A stretch of 9,165 bases of DNA from an uncultured Verrucomicrobiota bacterium (GTDB lineage Bacteria; Verrucomicrobiota; Kiritimatiellia; RFP12; UBA1067). The notes beneath the pieces are model-generated. The model had not been told where the DNA came from, searched no databases, and worked only from the letters and a program-made list of their open reading frames with translations. Location of the stretch: assembly GCA_946631535.1 (NCBI GenBank), contig CAMPAF010000110.1, forward strand, positions 1 to 9,165, in the 5' to 3' direction. The position numbers and the translations under genes are program-made. Position 1 is the stretch's first letter, and the number at the start of each line of letters is the position of its first letter. Below, one piece after another: positions 5,804 to 9,165 of the stretch.

Positions 5804-6629
5804 CCCCAAGGTGCTCCTTGACTTCGGGTGAAAGTCCGGAAATCATCCTTTCGGTGGCGATCTTGCCGCGCAGGATCGCGCGCGTGACGTGCCTCAGGCG
5901 CAACATGAAAATGTCGTGAAGGTCGGGCTGGAGCAGGATGTCTGGCGGGGCGTAGCGGATGATGCGGTCGGTCCAGTTGTTCTCGACGATGCGGCACGTC
6001 TGCGTGAAGATCGTCCAGAGCGAAGGCATCTTGTCGGGCGGCTGATGCCTGTCAAGCTTCTGGCCGAGGTTCACGTCGACCGCTATCACGAAGTCTGCGC
6101 CCATGTCGCGGCATGCGTTTATGGGGAGAGGATTGTTGAGGCCGCCATCCGCGATCCACCGTCCGTCGCGGGGGACGGGATTGAACAGCCCGGGAATCGC
6201 AAGCGAGGCGAAAGTCCCGTCAACCAGGTCGCCGGTTCGGATGTCCACCTCCTGGCCGTTCATCATGTCGATGGCGACGGCGGTGAACGGTATCTTGAGA
6301 TCCTCGAACCGGACGTCTCCCAATATGCGGCGCAGCTGCTTCTTGATGTTGCGTCCGGTTATGATTCCAGATCGTGGCCAGTTGATCTCGAAGAACAGGC
6401 GGAAGACGCGCCACCAGTTCACGTGGCGGAAGAAGTCCTCCGCCTCGTCTAGCTTGTCAGCGGCCAGGGCGGCCCCGATGACGGACCCGGAACTGGAACC
6501 TGCGACGCATGCGATCTCGATCCCGTGCTTCCGCAGCGTGCGGATGACGCCGAAATGCGCCATCCCTCTCACGCCGCCAGAACCCAGCGCGAGACCGACC
6601 TTCGCCTTGTTTGTAACATGTTCATCCAT
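5793..6629 (-). CDS. Patatin-like phospholipase (RssA/NTE-type)
   Basis: 278 residues from ATG at 6629. Patatin-fold lipid acyl hydrolases use a Ser-Asp dyad. The oxyanion loop GSGGVRG is at 16-22, the nucleophile elbow GSSSG at 44-48 (Ser46), and the DGG motif at 161-163 (Asp161) follows a conserved AIPGLFNPV stretch. No signal peptide or membrane segment is evident, so the enzyme is probably cytoplasmic or membrane-peripheral. The C-terminal 90 residues (after VDVNLG) are less conserved and resemble the helical tail of bacterial RssA-like proteins. A longer reading from ATG at 6656 is disfavoured because that codon lies in the probable promoter. There is no Shine-Dalgarno sequence, and the predicted leader is only about eleven bases. 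The real substrate is not predictable. Confidence 0.88.
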   Translation of the reverse strand: MDEHVTNKAKVGLALGSGGVRGMAHFGVIRTLRKHGIEIACVAGSSSGSVIGAALAADKLDEAEDFFRHVNWWRVFRLFFEINWPRSGIITGRNIKKQLRRILGDVRFEDLKIPFTAVAIDMMNGQEVDIRTGDLVDGTFASLAIPGLFNPVPRDGRWIADGGLNNPLPINACRDMGADFVIAVDVNLGQKLDRHQPPDKMPSLWTIFTQTCRIVENNWTDRIIRYAPPDILLQPDLHDIFMLRLRHVTRAILRGKIATERMISGLSPEVKEHLGVKA

Positions 6630-6646
6630 GGTGAAAACGGGGACGT

Positions 6647-6655
6647 AGTATACCA
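6647..6655 (-). promoter_or_regulatory. Extended -10 promoter of the patatin-like gene
   Basis: The minus strand reads TGG-TATACT, one mismatch from the consensus -10 and with the TGN extension. No -35 is seen 17 bases upstream. The box ends 17 bases before the chosen ATG (6629), giving a leader of roughly eleven bases with no Shine-Dalgarno sequence. It is divergent from the tex promoter 25 bp away. Confidence 0.6.
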
Positions 6656-6680
6656 CAAACGGCGCAGTCTGGCGGCGATT

Positions 6681-6689
6681 TGCTATACT
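6681..6689 (+). promoter_or_regulatory. Extended -10 promoter of tex
   Basis: TGC-TATACT lies 50 bases before the tex ATG, divergent from the patatin promoter. It has the same TGN plus TATACT form as its neighbour. No -35-like hexamer is present. Transcription would start near 6696, inside or just before the hairpin at 6695-6708. Confidence 0.6.
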
Positions 6690-6694
6690 ATCCG

Positions 6695-6708
6695 CCCCGC
6701 TTGCGGGG
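6695..6708 (+). other. 5' leader hairpin of tex with a CTTG tetraloop
   Basis: CCCCG-CTTG-CGGGG is a perfect five-pair GC stem closed by CUUG in RNA, a known stable tetraloop. It sits at the predicted 5' end of the tex mRNA. No U-run follows, so it is not an intrinsic terminator; it could protect the 5' end. Its role is inference. Confidence 0.45.
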
Positions 6709-6739
6709 AAGATAGACAGCGAAAGGTTTACTTGAGAAG

Positions 6740-8977
<2,238 letters not shown>

Positions 8978-9023
8978 CTAGCCAATCCTGCAGTCTTTTC
9001 GCTGTTTCTCTGCGTTCTGGCGG

Positions 9024-9047
9024 ATTTGCCCGAAGCGCCGGGGAAAT
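9024..9047. other. Inverted repeat between tex and the ferredoxin-like gene
   Basis: ATTT-g-CCCG and CGGG-g-AAAT flank a six-base loop (9033-9038), forming an eight-pair stem with one G:G mismatch. It ends where the extended -10 begins. It could be an operator, or part of a weak tex terminator, but no U-run follows. The rest of 8978-9082 shows no gene. Confidence 0.35.
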
Positions 9048-9055
9048 GATATAAT
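9026..9055 (+). promoter_or_regulatory. Promoter of the ferredoxin-like gene
   Basis: A perfect TATAAT at 9050-9055 is preceded by TGA, making an extended -10. TTGCCC at 9026-9031 is a four-of-six -35 at 18-nt spacing. Transcription would begin near 9062, leaving a leader of about 20 bases with the Shine-Dalgarno GAGG at 9073-9076. Confidence 0.65.
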
Positions 9056-9082
9056 ATCTGCTCAATTTTTGCGAGGTATAGT

Positions 9083-9165
9083 ATGTCTGAAGAAGGAAAT
9101 GGAGTGGCGAGCCACCCCGAGATAGAAGAGGACTCCTGCAAGGGATGCGGGCGCTGCGTGGCGGC
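9083..9165 (+). CDS. 4Fe-4S ferredoxin-type protein, N-terminal part (continues beyond window)
   Basis: ATG at 9083 with GAGG six bases upstream. Twenty-seven codons are visible: an acidic lead (MSEEGNGVASHPEIEED) followed by SCKGCGRCVA, the first three cysteines of a CxxCxxC iron-sulfur motif. The form E-x-x-CKGCGxCV near the N-terminus is typical of the small ferredoxin-like (delta) subunit of 2-oxoacid:acceptor oxidoreductases, often first in the korDABC/vorDABC operon. It is also seen in other short dicluster ferredoxins. Only the iron-sulfur assignment is firm; the complex is a guess because the rest lies outside the window. Confidence 0.75.
   Translation, partial: MSEEGNGVASHPEIEEDSCKGCGRCVA

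Noticed and set aside
5793..6656. Start of the patatin-like protein at 6656
   Set aside because: The extra nine residues would be encoded by the extended -10 box (6647-6655) itself. The start at 6629 begins just before the conserved VGLALGSGG strand.
8978..9060. Intrinsic terminator after tex
   Set aside because: The only stem (9024-9047) is followed by the TATAAT promoter box rather than a T-run, so it is listed only as an inverted repeat.

Overview
This window comes from a GC-rich bacterial genome. It holds seven complete genes, the 3' end of an eighth and the 5' end of a ninth. The gene families suggest a gut- or rumen-type member of the PVC group, perhaps Kiritimatiellota or Lentisphaerota. 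The supporting clues are a secreted SGNH esterase with GQS in place of GDS, an exosortase-type CAAX-like protease, a rhamnulokinase and a probable ferredoxin-type oxidoreductase subunit. This placement is inference, because no rRNA or marker phylogeny is present.

Layout. Positions 1-511 (+) are the C-terminal part of rhamnulokinase (rhaB). It converges on a minus-strand pair: an RluD-type 23S rRNA pseudouridine synthase (508-1443) and, overlapping upstream of it, a TIGR03008-like CPBP/CAAX intramembrane protease (1428-2225). From a 40-bp divergent promoter region the biotin genes bioD (2266-2958) and bioA (2951-4252) run on +, overlapping by 8 bp. A secreted SGNH/GDSL-like hydrolase follows (4352-5803, +). 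It converges with a patatin-like phospholipase (5793-6629, -). A second divergent promoter region leads to tex (6740-8977, +). The window ends inside a 4Fe-4S ferredoxin-like gene (9083 onward, +). There is no gene-free stretch longer than about 110 bp, and no tRNA, rRNA, CRISPR array or insertion sequence was seen.

The most striking signal is a family of 9-nt tandem repeats inside two unrelated genes. rhaB carries at least six units at the left window edge, and the CAAX-like protease carries about eighteen. In both genes the units lie in the same orientation and reading phase relative to the coding strand (sense unit about AAS GAC CTT), encoding [K/N]-D-L-type tripeptides, and both sit where an inter-domain or inter-helix loop is expected. 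A separate palindrome (GGCGGACTT-T-AAGTCCGCC) lies in frame within tex, also at a variable spot. Together they suggest a genome that accepts in-frame repeat insertions in protein loops, comparable in principle to Rickettsia palindromic elements but of a different type.

The second genome-level pattern is regulatory. All six likely promoters have an extended -10 box (TGN followed by TATAAT, TATACT or TAAAAT), mostly without a good -35. Three of them lie so close to the start codon that the mRNAs would be leaderless or nearly so. bioD and bioA act together in biotin synthesis. The other genes look like neighbours rather than one pathway.
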